DNA from: Acinetobacter defluvii
GTDB lineage: Bacteria; Pseudomonadota; Gammaproteobacteria; Pseudomonadales; Moraxellaceae
Reading direction: 5' to 3'
DNA length: 64,000 nucleotides
Assembly (NCBI RefSeq): GCF_001704615.3
Contig: NZ_CP029397.2
Location: 2,418,001 to 2,482,000 of the forward strand
The notes under the pieces were generated by a model that was given only the letters and a program-made list of their open reading frames with translations, had not been told where the DNA came from and made no database searches. Below are positions 1 to 9,232 of the stretch, one piece after another. A program made the position numbers and the translations under genes. Each line of letters begins with the position of its first letter. The first letter of the stretch is position 1.

Positions 1-1
1 T

Positions 2-433
2 TTACACAATGGACCTTTGGCTGGCTTAGTTGCAATCTGTGCAGGTTCAGATGTTGTACACCCTATGGGTGCCTTAGTAATTGGAATGTGTGCCGGATTT
101 TTCTTTGTAAAATTATTTACTTATACTCAAAATAAACTCAAAGTAGATGATGTCTTGGGGGTTTGGCCTCTACACGGTGTCTGTGGTGCTTTCGGTGGTA
201 TTGCTGTCGGTCTATTTGGACAAAAATGGTTGGGGGGCTTAGGGAGTGTGGCAATGATGTCACAAATCTTGGGGACTGTGTTTGCTATTTGCATCGCGCT
301 AATCGGTGCATTTGCTGTCTATGGTATTTTAAAAATTACAATGGGCATTCGTTTAAGCCAAGAAGATGAATTTCGTGGTGCTGACTTATCTATTCATAAG
401 ATTTCAGCAAATTCAGAAGATGCCATTTTTTAA
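2..433 (+). CDS. amtB: Ammonium transporter, C-terminal part (5' end outside window)
   Basis: The reading frame is open from the first bases of the window and begins with NGPLAGLVAICAGSD, the conserved Amt/MEP/Rh segment (NGxLAGLVAITAG). It continues with a hydrophobic HPMGALVIG helix, a WPLHGVCGAFGG motif that carries the conserved histidine region of the conduction pore, and a last helix ending in a short cytoplasmic tail. Amt proteins are trimeric inner-membrane channels that conduct ammonium/ammonia and are normally gated by the PII protein GlnK. Only about the last 143 residues are present, so promoter and partner genes cannot be seen. A strong hairpin terminator follows the stop codon. 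Family assignment is firm; the gene symbol rests on homology pattern. Confidence 0.9.
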   Translation, partial: LHNGPLAGLVAICAGSDVVHPMGALVIGMCAGFFFVKLFTYTQNKLKVDDVLGVWPLHGVCGAFGGIAVGLFGQKWLGGLGSVAMMSQILGTVFAICIALIGAFAVYGILKITMGIRLSQEDEFRGADLSIHKISANSEDAIF

Positions 434-451
434 GATACTGGTTATAAAAAT

Positions 452-480
452 AAAAAACTTCTATGTTTAGAAGTTTTTTA
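452..480 (+). terminator. Rho-independent terminator after amtB
   Basis: An inverted repeat AACTTCTA / TAGAAGTT with a four-base loop is flanked by A and T runs, 20 nt after the amtB stop. The A tract on the left means it could also serve the pseudogene on the minus strand. Confidence 0.8.
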
Positions 481-497
481 TTTAAATTCATTGATAC

Positions 498-862
498 TTA
501 ATCTAGATAATCTACAACATGTTTTAATTTATCAATTCGCTGTGGAATATATGCAACACCTTCATGAAACCCATTCAGCAATAATGCATTTAATCCTGCA
601 TTCGTTGCCCCGGTATAGTCATTTAGAAGATAATCACCAATATATAAAGCTTGGTGTGGGGATATGTTGAAGCGCTGACAGGTTTCTAAAAAAATTCTGG
701 TTTGAACTTACTGATCCCGACCAATTCTGAACTGATAATTTCATCAAAATAATGAGCGTTGGAGGAAAAATCTTGTAAAAACTGGCGAGCGTAGACCACT
801 ATACTCTGATCACGATGCATTAATGTACTATCTAAATCAAAAAGTACTGCTTGAATTTTCAT
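498..862 (-). pseudogene. HAD-family hydrolase pseudogene (internal deletion plus frameshift)
   Basis: On the minus strand the gene opens with MKIQAVLFDLDSTLMHRDQS, the HAD motif I with its catalytic DxD aspartates. About 35 residues in, the sequence passes directly to HYFDEIISSELVGISKFKPE, which in intact HAD-IA proteins lies more than 100 residues further on, after the cap domain. A stop then occurs at 686-688 next to a run of seven A (T on the coding strand). One extra T would restore LETCQRFNISPHQALYIGDY, the motif III/IV region, running to a natural stop at 498-500. Two lesions are therefore visible: loss of the cap domain and a homopolymer frameshift. The remnant encodes about 121 codons against about 220-230 for the family. 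The product is very unlikely to be functional. Confidence 0.8.
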
Positions 863-995
863 TGTATTTCTTTAATTAAAAACAACTATGAATAATGTTG
901 ATGTTCACTAAAGCGGTCTAGATTAATTCTAATTTAAGTTTAAATTGCTTTAATCATAACCCCTATTTTCATGAACATTTTATATTTTATCCAAT

Positions 996-1691
996 ATGGT
1001 TTTCTCAAATTTTCAAAAGTTCATGCTGACATGTATTACATTTAGCGTTATTTCATGTTTGATTTTACTGCTTTATTTTCCTATTGGTGGTGCAATTGAC
1101 CAAAGTTTAATGCGACCTTGGATGGATCAATTTGGACATTTTTTCTATCGTGACAATTATTATTTGGTGCAATGGAATCATAAGTATTTGAAAAATATTT
1201 TTATTTTAGGCTATGTCAGCTTTCTATTTTTATGGCTAGCCTCTTTCAAATTAGAACGTTTAAAACCTTATCGTTGGCGCTACGGCTATATGTTTTGGGT
1301 CAGTATATTTTCTACAGGTGTAGTGGGTTTATTAAAATCTCAATCTCGCCATGCCTGTCCATGGAATATGACACATGTCACTCCGACAGGATTTATCTGG
1401 GACTTTTCAGCAACGTATGGACATTGTTTTCCTGGCGGTCATGCGAGTACAGGTTTTGCTTTAATGACAGGATTTTTTGTCTATCGCTTAGTTTCAAAAA
1501 AATATGCCTATTTATTCTTGTTTTTAGCTCTAACTTTAGGCTTTATTATGGGGTGGGGGCAAATGATGCGAGGCGCACATTTCCTCAGTCATAATCTTTG
1601 GACAGCTTGGATAATATGGAGCTTAAATGTAGTCTTATACGCTGTTTTTTATAAGAAGTTTCAACAAAATACGCTATCATTGAGCAGGTGA
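996..1691 (+). CDS. PAP2-family membrane phosphatase
   Basis: A 231-residue multi-spanning membrane protein of the type-2 phosphatidic acid phosphatase family. The three PAP2 signature blocks are visible: K114-x3-R118-x3-P122 (C1), PGGHAS at 146-151 (C2, catalytic histidine), and RGAHFLSHNLW from R192 (C3). Hydrophobic helices lie near 10-30, 68-84, 98-114, 155-190 and 203-220. Members with the RGxHFLSH form of C3 include inner-membrane lipid phosphatases acting on undecaprenyl pyrophosphate, phosphatidylglycerol phosphate or lipid A. It is convergent with the pmrCAB operon, whose product EptA modifies lipid A, so a role in lipid or lipid A phosphate metabolism is reasonable but inferred. The exact substrate cannot be read from sequence. 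Confidence 0.85.
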   Translation: MVFSNFQKFMLTCITFSVISCLILLLYFPIGGAIDQSLMRPWMDQFGHFFYRDNYYLVQWNHKYLKNIFILGYVSFLFLWLASFKLERLKPYRWRYGYMFWVSIFSTGVVGLLKSQSRHACPWNMTHVTPTGFIWDFSATYGHCFPGGHASTGFALMTGFFVYRLVSKKYAYLFLFLALTLGFIMGWGQMMRGAHFLSHNLWTAWIIWSLNVVLYAVFYKKFQQNTLSLSR

Positions 1692-1716
1692 AATATTTTG
1701 ATTTCACCTTTTTTTA
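1687..1716 (+). terminator. Terminator overlapping the PAP2 stop codon
   Basis: GGTGAAAT / ATTTCACC stem followed by seven T. The TGA stop of the PAP2 gene lies in the left arm of the stem. The minus-strand pmrB gene ends just beyond it. Confidence 0.8.
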
Positions 1717-1720
1717 AACT

Positions 1721-3052
1721 TTACTGATCACTCAACTGCATGGGTAATTTTACCAAAACGTCTAAGCCTCCGAGTTCTTCACTACGAGATAAAGTCATTA
1801 TACCCCCCAAATGTTGTACTGCTTTTTCCACAATTGACAGCCCTAAGCCACTGCCCACTTCCAGATGATGATGTATACGATAAAAACGTTTTAGAACTTT
1901 ATCGTATAATTCAGCATCAATCCCAGGACCACTGTCTTCAATTTTTATAAATGCAGAACCATGCCTATCCTCAAATACAGAAATATTGATCACACCTGCA
2001 TCAGGCGTATATTTAATGGCATTATCAATTAAATTAAAAATAATTGAATGCACACTTTGCTCAACACTAAACATCTGTACAGGATCATTGCGTAAAAAAC
2101 CCAAATCAATATCTTTTTGCATCGCAAGATTTAATAATTGTTCAACACAGTTAAATGCGACATCATTCAACTGAAAAGTCGTAGCTGGTCGCTCATATTT
2201 TAAAGATGCATCCTGCTTTGCCAATGCCAATAGTTGTGTCACCAAATGCTGCATACGTGCCAAACCTTTACTTAGATTCAATAAGTTAGGATCATCAGGA
2301 AACTGGCTCATTAAAATTTTAGTTTGTAAATTTAATGCAGTAATGGGAGTTCTTAACTCATGTGCTGCATCGGCAACGAATTGACGTTGTTCCTGCTGTG
2401 CAATGGAAATGCGTTCAAATAAATGATTCATTTCATTAATGGTAGGTACAAGTTCTTCAGGGTAATGACTATTTTGAATGGATGTTAAACTATTTGAATC
2501 ACGCAAAGACAGTTCAGATTTAAATTCCTCTAAGGGTTTTAAGCTTCTACGAATAATCAAAATCAATGCAAATAGGGCAAATGGCATAATCAACACATAG
2601 GGTAAAAACATCGTCCCTGCCAATTCAAATGCTAATTTTTCACGGACTTGAAATTGCTGACTGATTTGAATTTGATATTTTTCTGTAGGCAGTACATAAG
2701 CAATCCATGTGCCATGTTCAGTGTCTTGGGTATAAAAACCAGCTTTGGTCTTAGGCTCCACCAAATAATGATCGGCATGACTTAAATCTTTACGTTCACT
2801 ATATGCCCAAACATCTATAAATAAATCTTCTTCGTGATAGCGTTTCTGGTGGTTAAATTCGCTTTCTAAAGGTCGTGCATTTTTGGCAACACGCTCCGCC
2901 AAATACACCATTTGCTCATCTAAAATTTCAGTGGTTTCATGCAATGAAATTTTATAAGCAGTGAAAATGAGCACACAGCCCATTAACACACTAAATAATG
3001 AAACATAAAGAATTAAACGTCTTCGCAGAGAATAGTGCTGTTTTTGTTTCAT
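1721..3052 (-). CDS. pmrB: Sensor histidine kinase PmrB
   Basis: 443-residue two-component sensor, close to the usual Acinetobacter PmrB length. An N-terminal membrane helix (about 12-34) precedes a periplasmic sensor segment, a second helix lies at about 147-168, and a HAMP-like linker follows. The dimerisation/phosphoacceptor motif is AAHELRTP with phospho-acceptor H231. The ATP-binding domain has the N box NLIDNAIKYTP (N344) and G box DSGPGI (373-378). Known role: senses envelope conditions such as low Mg, acid or polymyxins and phosphorylates PmrA; substitutions in PmrB commonly cause colistin resistance in Acinetobacter. It is the last gene of the minus-strand pmrC-pmrA-pmrB operon, 30 nt after pmrA. 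No truncation is seen. Confidence 0.92.
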   Translation of the reverse strand: MKQKQHYSLRRRLILYVSLFSVLMGCVLIFTAYKISLHETTEILDEQMVYLAERVAKNARPLESEFNHQKRYHEEDLFIDVWAYSERKDLSHADHYLVEPKTKAGFYTQDTEHGTWIAYVLPTEKYQIQISQQFQVREKLAFELAGTMFLPYVLIMPFALFALILIIRRSLKPLEEFKSELSLRDSNSLTSIQNSHYPEELVPTINEMNHLFERISIAQQEQRQFVADAAHELRTPITALNLQTKILMSQFPDDPNLLNLSKGLARMQHLVTQLLALAKQDASLKYERPATTFQLNDVAFNCVEQLLNLAMQKDIDLGFLRNDPVQMFSVEQSVHSIIFNLIDNAIKYTPDAGVINISVFEDRHGSAFIKIEDSGPGIDAELYDKVLKRFYRIHHHLEVGSGLGLSIVEKAVQHLGGIMTLSRSEELGGLDVLVKLPMQLSDQ

Positions 3053-3082
3053 CTTTTTTGATCTACTTTTTTGATCTATGGC

Positions 3083-3757
3083 TTATGCTTGACCCAAGCG
3101 ATAGCCCAAACCCCGTATGGTGCGAATAATATTTTTACCTAATTTTGAGCGAATATGATGCACATACACCTCAATGGTATTGCTATTAATTTCACTGTCT
3201 AAAGCATATAACTTATCTTCTAAATTGGTTTTAGAAAATATTTTATTGGGATGGGTCATCAGTGGAATTAGGATCGCCCACTCACGTTTAGACAATTCCA
3301 CAAGTTCGCCTTTAAAGGTCGCTAAATGTTGCTCTACATCCAATACCAAATCGCCATTTTTCAGTATTTCAGCACCTGATTGTAGGCTCTGTGTTTGATT
3401 TGAACGGCGTAATAAAGCTTGAATACGTGCAATTAATTCTTCAAATTCATACGGCTTGATCAAATAATCATCTGCGCCTTGGTTTAATCCATCCACACGA
3501 TTTTGCAGTTGGTCACGTGCAGAGATGATCAATACAGGGGTTGCTACCCGTTGCCGAATTTGCTTCAGTACTTGCATGCCATCCATCATTGGCAAGCCCA
3601 AGTCTAATAAAATCAAATCAAAGCTTTGATTGGTCAACTGCTTTAAACCATCCAAACCATTATTGACCCATTCCACCTCATACTCATGAAAGCGCAATAA
3701 AGTTAGCGTAGATTCAGCAATCATAAAGTCATCTTCGATCATTAAGATTTTAGTCAT
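3083..3757 (-). CDS. pmrA: Response regulator PmrA (OmpR family)
   Basis: 224 residues. The receiver domain has the acidic pair at positions 9-10, phospho-acceptor D52 in LILLDLGLPMMDG and conserved K101 in the LIKPYEFEEL segment. A C-terminal OmpR/PhoB winged-helix domain ends with VHHIRSKLGKN and TIRGLGYRL. In Acinetobacter PmrA activates its own operon, and therefore eptA, on phosphorylation by PmrB. It lies 15 nt downstream of eptA and just upstream of pmrB on the same strand, so it is very probably co-transcribed with both. Confidence 0.93.
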   Translation of the reverse strand: MTKILMIEDDFMIAESTLTLLRFHEYEVEWVNNGLDGLKQLTNQSFDLILLDLGLPMMDGMQVLKQIRQRVATPVLIISARDQLQNRVDGLNQGADDYLIKPYEFEELIARIQALLRRSNQTQSLQSGAEILKNGDLVLDVEQHLATFKGELVELSKREWAILIPLMTHPNKIFSKTNLEDKLYALDSEINSNTIEVYVHHIRSKLGKNIIRTIRGLGYRLGQA

Positions 3758-3772
3758 GTTTGGCTTCCTGTA

Positions 3773-5455
3773 TTAACTACGTACAGCGCATTGGCTGAGC
3801 ATATTATTATTTTGGTTAATCACTTGGGTTTTAACGCCCAACAGACTTAACAAACTCGGAAATAAATTATCCTGACTCAAGCTTTTGGTTTTTTGCTGCG
3901 CTAAACAATTCACCTGTGCGGCATTGGCTTGTTTCCAACTCTCCGAGAACCAAATCAACATTGGTACATGAGTTTGCTGACTCGGTGCAATTGAGTATGG
4001 TGCACCATGTAAGTACATCCCATGCTCACCCGTAGATTCACCATGATCAGACAAATACCAAAAACCAGTTCTATATTGTGTTTGTGCTTTTAAAATTTCA
4101 ATCACTTGATTCAACACATAGTCGGTATATACGATACTATTGTCATAACTGTTCAATAATTCTTCACGCGTACAACCTTGAATCGCATTTGTATCACACG
4201 TCGGATGAAAAGCCTGAAACTCCTTCGGTGCACGTTTATAGTAAGCAGGACCATGACTGCCAACTTGGTGTAATACAATTAAACGAGGTGTAGCATCATT
4301 TTTCGGAATTGTAGAGATATATTGTTTTAAACTATCCACCAAAATACCATCTAAACACTCTCCCGCTTTACACCATTTTTGTTTTAAGCTTTCAGGAATT
4401 GTATACTGTTCAATTCGATTACACGCACCTTTACAACCTGAATTATTGTCAATCCATGTCACCTTGTAACCGGCACGTTGTGCAATATCAAGTAAACCTT
4501 CACGATGACTTGCCAGTTGTTCATCATATTCTGCTCTTGGCATTCCAGAGAACATACACGGCACTGATACTGCTGTAGCTGTACCACATGAACTCACTTG
4601 TGTGTAATTCATAATACCAGTTTGTTTGGATAATTCTGGATTCGTATTTTTGTTATAGCCATTGAGAGAGAAGCTCTCTGCACGTGCAGTTTCACCGACC
4701 ACCAATACCATCAATTTTGGATGTTTTTGTGTTCCTGTATCTTCAACCAAATGTGCATCTTCACCATAACGAATCAAAGGTAAATTTTCTTTTGGGGCAC
4801 GTTTATGAAAATAAGAACTGGTTGCACCAAATACATTTTGTGGAGAAATCATCCCCTTTAAGTCTCGATGTTCCCGAAATATCGCAGCAAAATCGACATA
4901 ATAAACAAATAGTAAAGAGCCAATAACAGCAATAGAAGCCACACTGCTGGCTAATTTTTTTAACAATGTTTTCGAGATGGATTCAGAAATAATATTAATT
5001 TTTAAAATCAATACAATAGGCAAAATAATAAATGCAACTGTCCATAATATAAAGCGTAGTGAGATCAGATCACGCACTTCAGCAGGATCAGTTTGTATCA
5101 TATTTTGAATTTGGTCTGGCGAAATCACCACCCCCAATGAATTAACAAAGTAAGCACTAAAACCACCCACAAAAACCAATAAAATCGTGACAGCTTTTAG
5201 TGTCCATTTCCAGCCTAAAATCTGTAAGATGAGATTATATAATGCAATCAAAATAACCGCAGTTGCCGCCAAAAAAGCAAATGATTTTATGCCTTGATAA
5301 GGCGTTAAAAGCTGGATCTGACGATAGAATGCAAAGTTTAAGCACACACCTAACCACACAGCGATTACCAAGATAAAAGCGCTGAATGATACGGTAATTT
5401 TTCGATTAAATTTTTTTTGTATAAAACCCAACATCTCAGTCTGATCGTCGTACAT
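3773..5455 (-). CDS. eptA: Lipid A phosphoethanolamine transferase EptA/PmrC
   Basis: About 560 residues. Five N-terminal membrane helices (about 24-42, 56-78, 86-106, 134-153, 170-188) are followed by a periplasmic sulfatase-like catalytic domain. The metal site and acceptor threonine are in VVGETARAESFSLNGY (E255, nucleophile T256), and LSDHGESTGEHG supplies further zinc ligands. Conserved cysteines in the domain (SSCGTATAVSVPCMF, GCKGAC) fit the disulphides of this family. It transfers phosphoethanolamine to lipid A and lowers polymyxin binding. It heads the pmrCAB operon. Start choice is uncertain: a second ATG at 5434 would give a protein seven residues shorter, nearer the usual length. 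Confidence 0.92.
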   Translation of the reverse strand: MYDDQTEMLGFIQKKFNRKITVSFSAFILVIAVWLGVCLNFAFYRQIQLLTPYQGIKSFAFLAATAVILIALYNLILQILGWKWTLKAVTILLVFVGGFSAYFVNSLGVVISPDQIQNMIQTDPAEVRDLISLRFILWTVAFIILPIVLILKINIISESISKTLLKKLASSVASIAVIGSLLFVYYVDFAAIFREHRDLKGMISPQNVFGATSSYFHKRAPKENLPLIRYGEDAHLVEDTGTQKHPKLMVLVVGETARAESFSLNGYNKNTNPELSKQTGIMNYTQVSSCGTATAVSVPCMFSGMPRAEYDEQLASHREGLLDIAQRAGYKVTWIDNNSGCKGACNRIEQYTIPESLKQKWCKAGECLDGILVDSLKQYISTIPKNDATPRLIVLHQVGSHGPAYYKRAPKEFQAFHPTCDTNAIQGCTREELLNSYDNSIVYTDYVLNQVIEILKAQTQYRTGFWYLSDHGESTGEHGMYLHGAPYSIAPSQQTHVPMLIWFSESWKQANAAQVNCLAQQKTKSLSQDNLFPSLLSLLGVKTQVINQNNNMLSQCAVRS

Positions 5456-5590
5456 AAAAGATGTTTGACTGTAAAAATTAAAACTTAAAAAATACTTAAT
5501 TTAACCTGAAAAAGTTTTAAGAAATATAATTAACTTATTAAAATTAATCATTTTAATATCATTTTATATTTTACTATTGGTTTAATTTTC

Positions 5591-6862
5591 CTATATTTGT
5601 TTTTGTTCTTGTTGTGCCCAAATAAAGATGGGGATTAAACACAATAATCCAATACCGCAAATCATCAATAAATAATCAAAATACCCCAACCAATCCCCTA
5701 AAATACCACTAAGACTATATAACACACCACTGACCGCAGCCATCACAGACACTTGAAAAGTAAAATCTGTCCCTGCGTGACTTTTACGACTGTATTGCAT
5801 CACCAAAGTTAAAATCACGACCAACAACATGGCAGAGAACATATCTTCTAAGGCATTAATCAAATAAATCAATACATAATTAACTTTCATCTGTTGTTCA
5901 AGTTGATCAGCCAACCAAACATATCCCGCTAAACTGGTTAACTTTAAAATAGAAAATAAAATGAGCGCTCGAACACGTGAAAAATACTGTAAATATACGC
6001 TAGCTAGACCTGCACCACACAACGCTGCTGCCGCACCTAGCATAGTGATATACACACCAATTTGAGCATAAGATAAGCCTAAATCCACCAACAAAGGTTT
6101 AGTAATAGGACCTGCTAAGCCATCAGTAATTTTAATACTACATAATACGACCAACCACAGCAGCATTATTTTTGTATGTAAAAAATAGCGTAGATACGCT
6201 TGAATATGCTGCAATGTCTGTGATGAAAGCAATGTTTGATCAAATGGCTTGGACTGTTGCATATGTAAATGGTGTTGTGGCTCTCGGTAACATAAAGCAG
6301 GAATAATATTTAAAAAGACGATTGCGGCTAAAACTAAAAAAGTCATTTGCCATGTCAAACTATCCAATGCCCATAAAATCGCCCCACCACCCACAATAAA
6401 TCCTAAACGTGAACCCACCACTTGAAACATATTGCCCCAATGTTGTTGTTCACCTTTCAGAATATTCACCGCTAACGCATCCGTAGCAATGTCTTGCGTT
6501 GCACCAATACCATTCATCAACAACAACGCAATAAAAAACCCTAAAAGATACATAGGTTGATTTAAGGCTTGGATCGGTAAAAAAGACAAAATAATTAAAA
6601 TGACAACGGTAAGTAACTGACTGGGAATAATCCAACTTCGATAATGCCCAAAAGCCGATGAACCATAACGATCAACCCAAGGTGCCCACAACACTTTTAT
6701 TGCCCAAGGTGCCATCAACAAACCAAAACCACCGATATGTGTCAGCGAAACCCCTTGCGCACGTAAAATCACAGGCAAAGCATGTGTCATAAAACCTACA
6801 GGTAAACCTTGCGCCCAGTACAATGAAAACAGCAAAACATAGAGTTGTGGTGCTTTTAGCAT
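5591..6862 (-). CDS. AmpG-like MFS permease
   Basis: About 423 residues with roughly twelve hydrophobic segments of the major facilitator superfamily. The start YVLLFSLYWAQGLPVGFMTHALPV and the following APWAIKVLWAPWVDRYG resemble AmpG and related acetyl-CoA/muropeptide permeases (GFxSGLPLxL and WKFLWAPLxDR type motifs). AmpG imports anhydro-muropeptides for cell-wall recycling, but many paralogues have other or unknown substrates, so a precise substrate is not claimed. I chose ATG at 6862, which has AAAGG ten bases upstream, rather than the in-frame GTG at 6880. It is the only gene in its transcription unit and lies divergent from the acyltransferase at 6993. Confidence 0.75.
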   Translation of the reverse strand: MLKAPQLYVLLFSLYWAQGLPVGFMTHALPVILRAQGVSLTHIGGFGLLMAPWAIKVLWAPWVDRYGSSAFGHYRSWIIPSQLLTVVILIILSFLPIQALNQPMYLLGFFIALLLMNGIGATQDIATDALAVNILKGEQQHWGNMFQVVGSRLGFIVGGGAILWALDSLTWQMTFLVLAAIVFLNIIPALCYREPQHHLHMQQSKPFDQTLLSSQTLQHIQAYLRYFLHTKIMLLWLVVLCSIKITDGLAGPITKPLLVDLGLSYAQIGVYITMLGAAAALCGAGLASVYLQYFSRVRALILFSILKLTSLAGYVWLADQLEQQMKVNYVLIYLINALEDMFSAMLLVVILTLVMQYSRKSHAGTDFTFQVSVMAAVSGVLYSLSGILGDWLGYFDYLLMICGIGLLCLIPIFIWAQQEQKQI

Positions 6863-6992
6863 AAGATATTTGCCTTTCACTTAAATGGGGGTGGGTTAAG
6901 AATTGTTATTGTGCTAATTTATATGCATTTATCAATGTATAATTTTTAGCTAAAGTCCTATATTTACAAATAGTTTTAGTGCTATATGAACA

Positions 6993-7619
6993 ATGACAAT
7001 ACATTTTCCAGAACTTCCTGACCAAGTGCCTTATCGTGGAACCTTAAAAAGTAGAGCTTTTTTTAAAAAACTTTACCTTGTGCAAGGCTGGCGCTTTGAC
7101 GGCGAATTTCCAAATATCCCCAAAGCGGTCGCAATTGTTTCACCACATACTTCTAACTTTGATGGATTGTATGCATTTTTAGCGATGCTCGGCATTGGCT
7201 TAAAGGTGACGATTTTTGGTAAAGACAGTTTATTTAAACCACCATTTGACACGTTGTTTAAATGGATTGGAGTAATTCCTGTACATCGTGACTCACCGCA
7301 TGGATTAACCCAACAAATTGTCAATGTCATTCAATCGACCAACAAAATTTGGATCGCAATTGCGCCAGAAGGTACCCGTAAACAAGCTGAAAAAATCAAA
7401 AGTGGATTCTATCATATTGCCATGGGCGCAAATATTCCGATCGTCATGTTTGCTTTTGATTATGATGCCAAAGTGATTCGTTGTTTGGGAGTATTACAAC
7501 CGACTGGCGACTACGATGCCGATCTAGCCCAAATTTTTAAGCATTATGAGGGTCGTTTTTCTCCAAAAAATCCAGCTCGATTGGCAAAACCTTTACAAAA
7601 ACTTTTTATAAAGCGCTAG
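6993..7619 (+). CDS. 1-acyl-glycerol-3-phosphate acyltransferase-like protein
   Basis: 208 residues of the PlsC/LPLAT family. The catalytic HX4D motif is H52-TSNF-D57, and the substrate-binding EGTR motif is at 126-129, with PVHRDSPHG between them. Such enzymes transfer an acyl chain from acyl-ACP or acyl-CoA to a lysophospholipid or related acceptor at the inner membrane. This short form without an obvious membrane anchor resembles the acyltransferases annotated near lipid genes in Acinetobacter rather than canonical PlsC. The next gene encodes a patatin-like lipase 66 bp downstream on the same strand, which suggests a lipid remodelling context but not a proven operon. Confidence 0.8.
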   Translation: MTIHFPELPDQVPYRGTLKSRAFFKKLYLVQGWRFDGEFPNIPKAVAIVSPHTSNFDGLYAFLAMLGIGLKVTIFGKDSLFKPPFDTLFKWIGVIPVHRDSPHGLTQQIVNVIQSTNKIWIAIAPEGTRKQAEKIKSGFYHIAMGANIPIVMFAFDYDAKVIRCLGVLQPTGDYDADLAQIFKHYEGRFSPKNPARLAKPLQKLFIKR

Positions 7620-7685
7620 AAAATAATATCGTAATCTGTTGTGATGTTGCGCATATTTTGCTTGATTGATGAATAGACAAATACC

Positions 7686-8603
7686 ATGCAGATAAAACAC
7701 TTTGGACTCATCGGCTTACTTGGTTTGGCATTGGTCGGTTGTGATAAAACCGTAAAAAACCCACCCACAACTACAACGCTTAAAGCACGTGAACCTGTGA
7801 TTGCGATTGCTCTAGGCGGCGGCGGTGCGAAAGGTTTTGCACATATTGGTGTGATCAAAGTATTGGAGTCACATGGCATTAAACCAAAGATCGTGACAGG
7901 TACTAGTGCGGGCAGTTTTGTTGGTAGTATTTATGCCAGTGGTAAAACACCTTATCAAATGCAACAAATCGCCTTACAACTCAAAGAATCCGATATTCGA
8001 GATTTGACCTTGAACCGACAAGGCATAGTTTTGGGTGAAAAACTACAAAATTACGTAAATAATCATGTCGCAAATAAACCGATTGAAAAATTCCCGATTC
8101 GTTTTGCTGCAGTGGCAACACGCTTAGACAATGGTAAAAAAGCAGAGTTTATCAAAGGCAATGCAGGACAAGCTGTTCGAGCATCTTGCAGTATTCCCAA
8201 TGTCTTTGTACCAACAACGATTGGTAATACTAAATATGTCGATGGTGGACTAGTCAGCCCAATTCCTGTGCAAACTGCAAAAAATATGGGCGCAGATATT
8301 GTGATTGCAGTAGATATTTCTGCACGTCCATCAGGCAGTCAACCGATGAACATGTGGGGCTTGCTTGATCAAACCATTAATATTATGGGCCAACAAAGTA
8401 TTAATTCTGAACTTTCTCAAGCCAATATCGTGATTCAACCTAAAGTTGGACATTTAGGGACTTTGGACTTAAAAGCAAGTAATCAAGCGATTTTGGAAGG
8501 CGAAAAAGCAGCCCAACTCAAGATTACTGCCATTCAAAATGCCATTAACAACTTTAAAAAATCTCCTGCTGCATTACAACCTGCGCCTAAAGCCAGAATC
8601 TAG
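7686..8603 (+). CDS. Patatin-like phospholipase, predicted lipoprotein
   Basis: 305 residues. The N-terminus is a lipoprotein signal ending in a lipobox (ALVG-C19), so the protein is probably lipid-anchored. The patatin fold shows the oxyanion motif GGGGAKGFAHIGV (44-56), nucleophile elbow GTSAG with S74, and the catalytic aspartate of DGG at D186. This is the Ser-Asp dyad of the RssA/patatin family, which hydrolyses phospholipids or other acyl esters. A terminator-like repeat follows. The substrate is not evident. Confidence 0.87.
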   Translation: MQIKHFGLIGLLGLALVGCDKTVKNPPTTTTLKAREPVIAIALGGGGAKGFAHIGVIKVLESHGIKPKIVTGTSAGSFVGSIYASGKTPYQMQQIALQLKESDIRDLTLNRQGIVLGEKLQNYVNNHVANKPIEKFPIRFAAVATRLDNGKKAEFIKGNAGQAVRASCSIPNVFVPTTIGNTKYVDGGLVSPIPVQTAKNMGADIVIAVDISARPSGSQPMNMWGLLDQTINIMGQQSINSELSQANIVIQPKVGHLGTLDLKASNQAILEGEKAAQLKITAIQNAINNFKKSPAALQPAPKARI

Positions 8604-8610
8604 TTTTTGA

Positions 8611-8654
8611 AAAAAATGACTCACTGCTTATAACAACAAGTTGGTCATTTTTTT
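8611..8654 (+). terminator. Probable terminator after the patatin gene
   Basis: AAAAAATGAC and GTCATTTTTT are complementary around a 23-nt loop, with the T run at the end. The loop is long, so this is a moderate call. Confidence 0.5.
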
Positions 8655-8735
8655 AATATTCATTTTCACTTCAATCTGTTACATTGGATATGATGATTCG
8701 TCATCTACCTCCATGATCACGATTAGAGTAGACGT

Positions 8736-9209
8736 ATGAATTTTATAATAGAACCTTGGCATTGGTTGGTTTTGGGTGTTCTTTTGATACTCTTTGAACT
8801 AATTCTGCCTTCTTTTGCTGCATTGTGGTTTGGAATCGCAGCGACTTTGGTTGCCATTCTTTTTTGGCTTTTTCCAAGTATGTCATTAACTACTCAGATC
8901 ATCTTCTGGCTCATTCTGTCAGTGACTTGTACGGTTTCTTGGTTCAAATTTATCAAACCATTGTCTAAAGATAAAACCAAAGCAGGTTTGGCACGTGAAT
9001 CCACCATTGGTCAAATCGGTATGGTGATTCAAGCTGATTTAGCCCATGATCAAGTCAAAGTACGTTTTCCAATGCCTGTTTTAGGTGCGGATGAATGGAA
9101 CTGTCGATCACTCTCCCCTGTTGCAGTAGGTGATCGTGTCCGTGTGGTTGATATTTCAGGCAATGATTTGGTGATCCAACCTCATCAAACCACCCAATCC
9201 CCATTATAA
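8736..9209 (+). CDS. NfeD-family membrane protein
   Basis: 157 residues: two or three N-terminal membrane helices (about 9-30, 33-50, 55-75), then a soluble OB-fold-like C-terminal domain containing GQIGMVIQADLAHDQVKVRF and GDRVRVVDISGNDLVI, the typical NfeD C-terminal pattern. This is the short NfeD1b form, which lacks the ClpP-like protease domain. It stands 23 nt upstream of an SPFH-domain protein, the standard nfeD-stomatin pairing, and the two probably form a membrane microdomain complex that helps membrane protein quality control. Confidence 0.85.
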   Translation: MNFIIEPWHWLVLGVLLILFELILPSFAALWFGIAATLVAILFWLFPSMSLTTQIIFWLILSVTCTVSWFKFIKPLSKDKTKAGLARESTIGQIGMVIQADLAHDQVKVRFPMPVLGADEWNCRSLSPVAVGDRVRVVDISGNDLVIQPHQTTQSPL

Positions 9210-9232
9210 TTTTTTAAAAAAGAGGAATAAAA

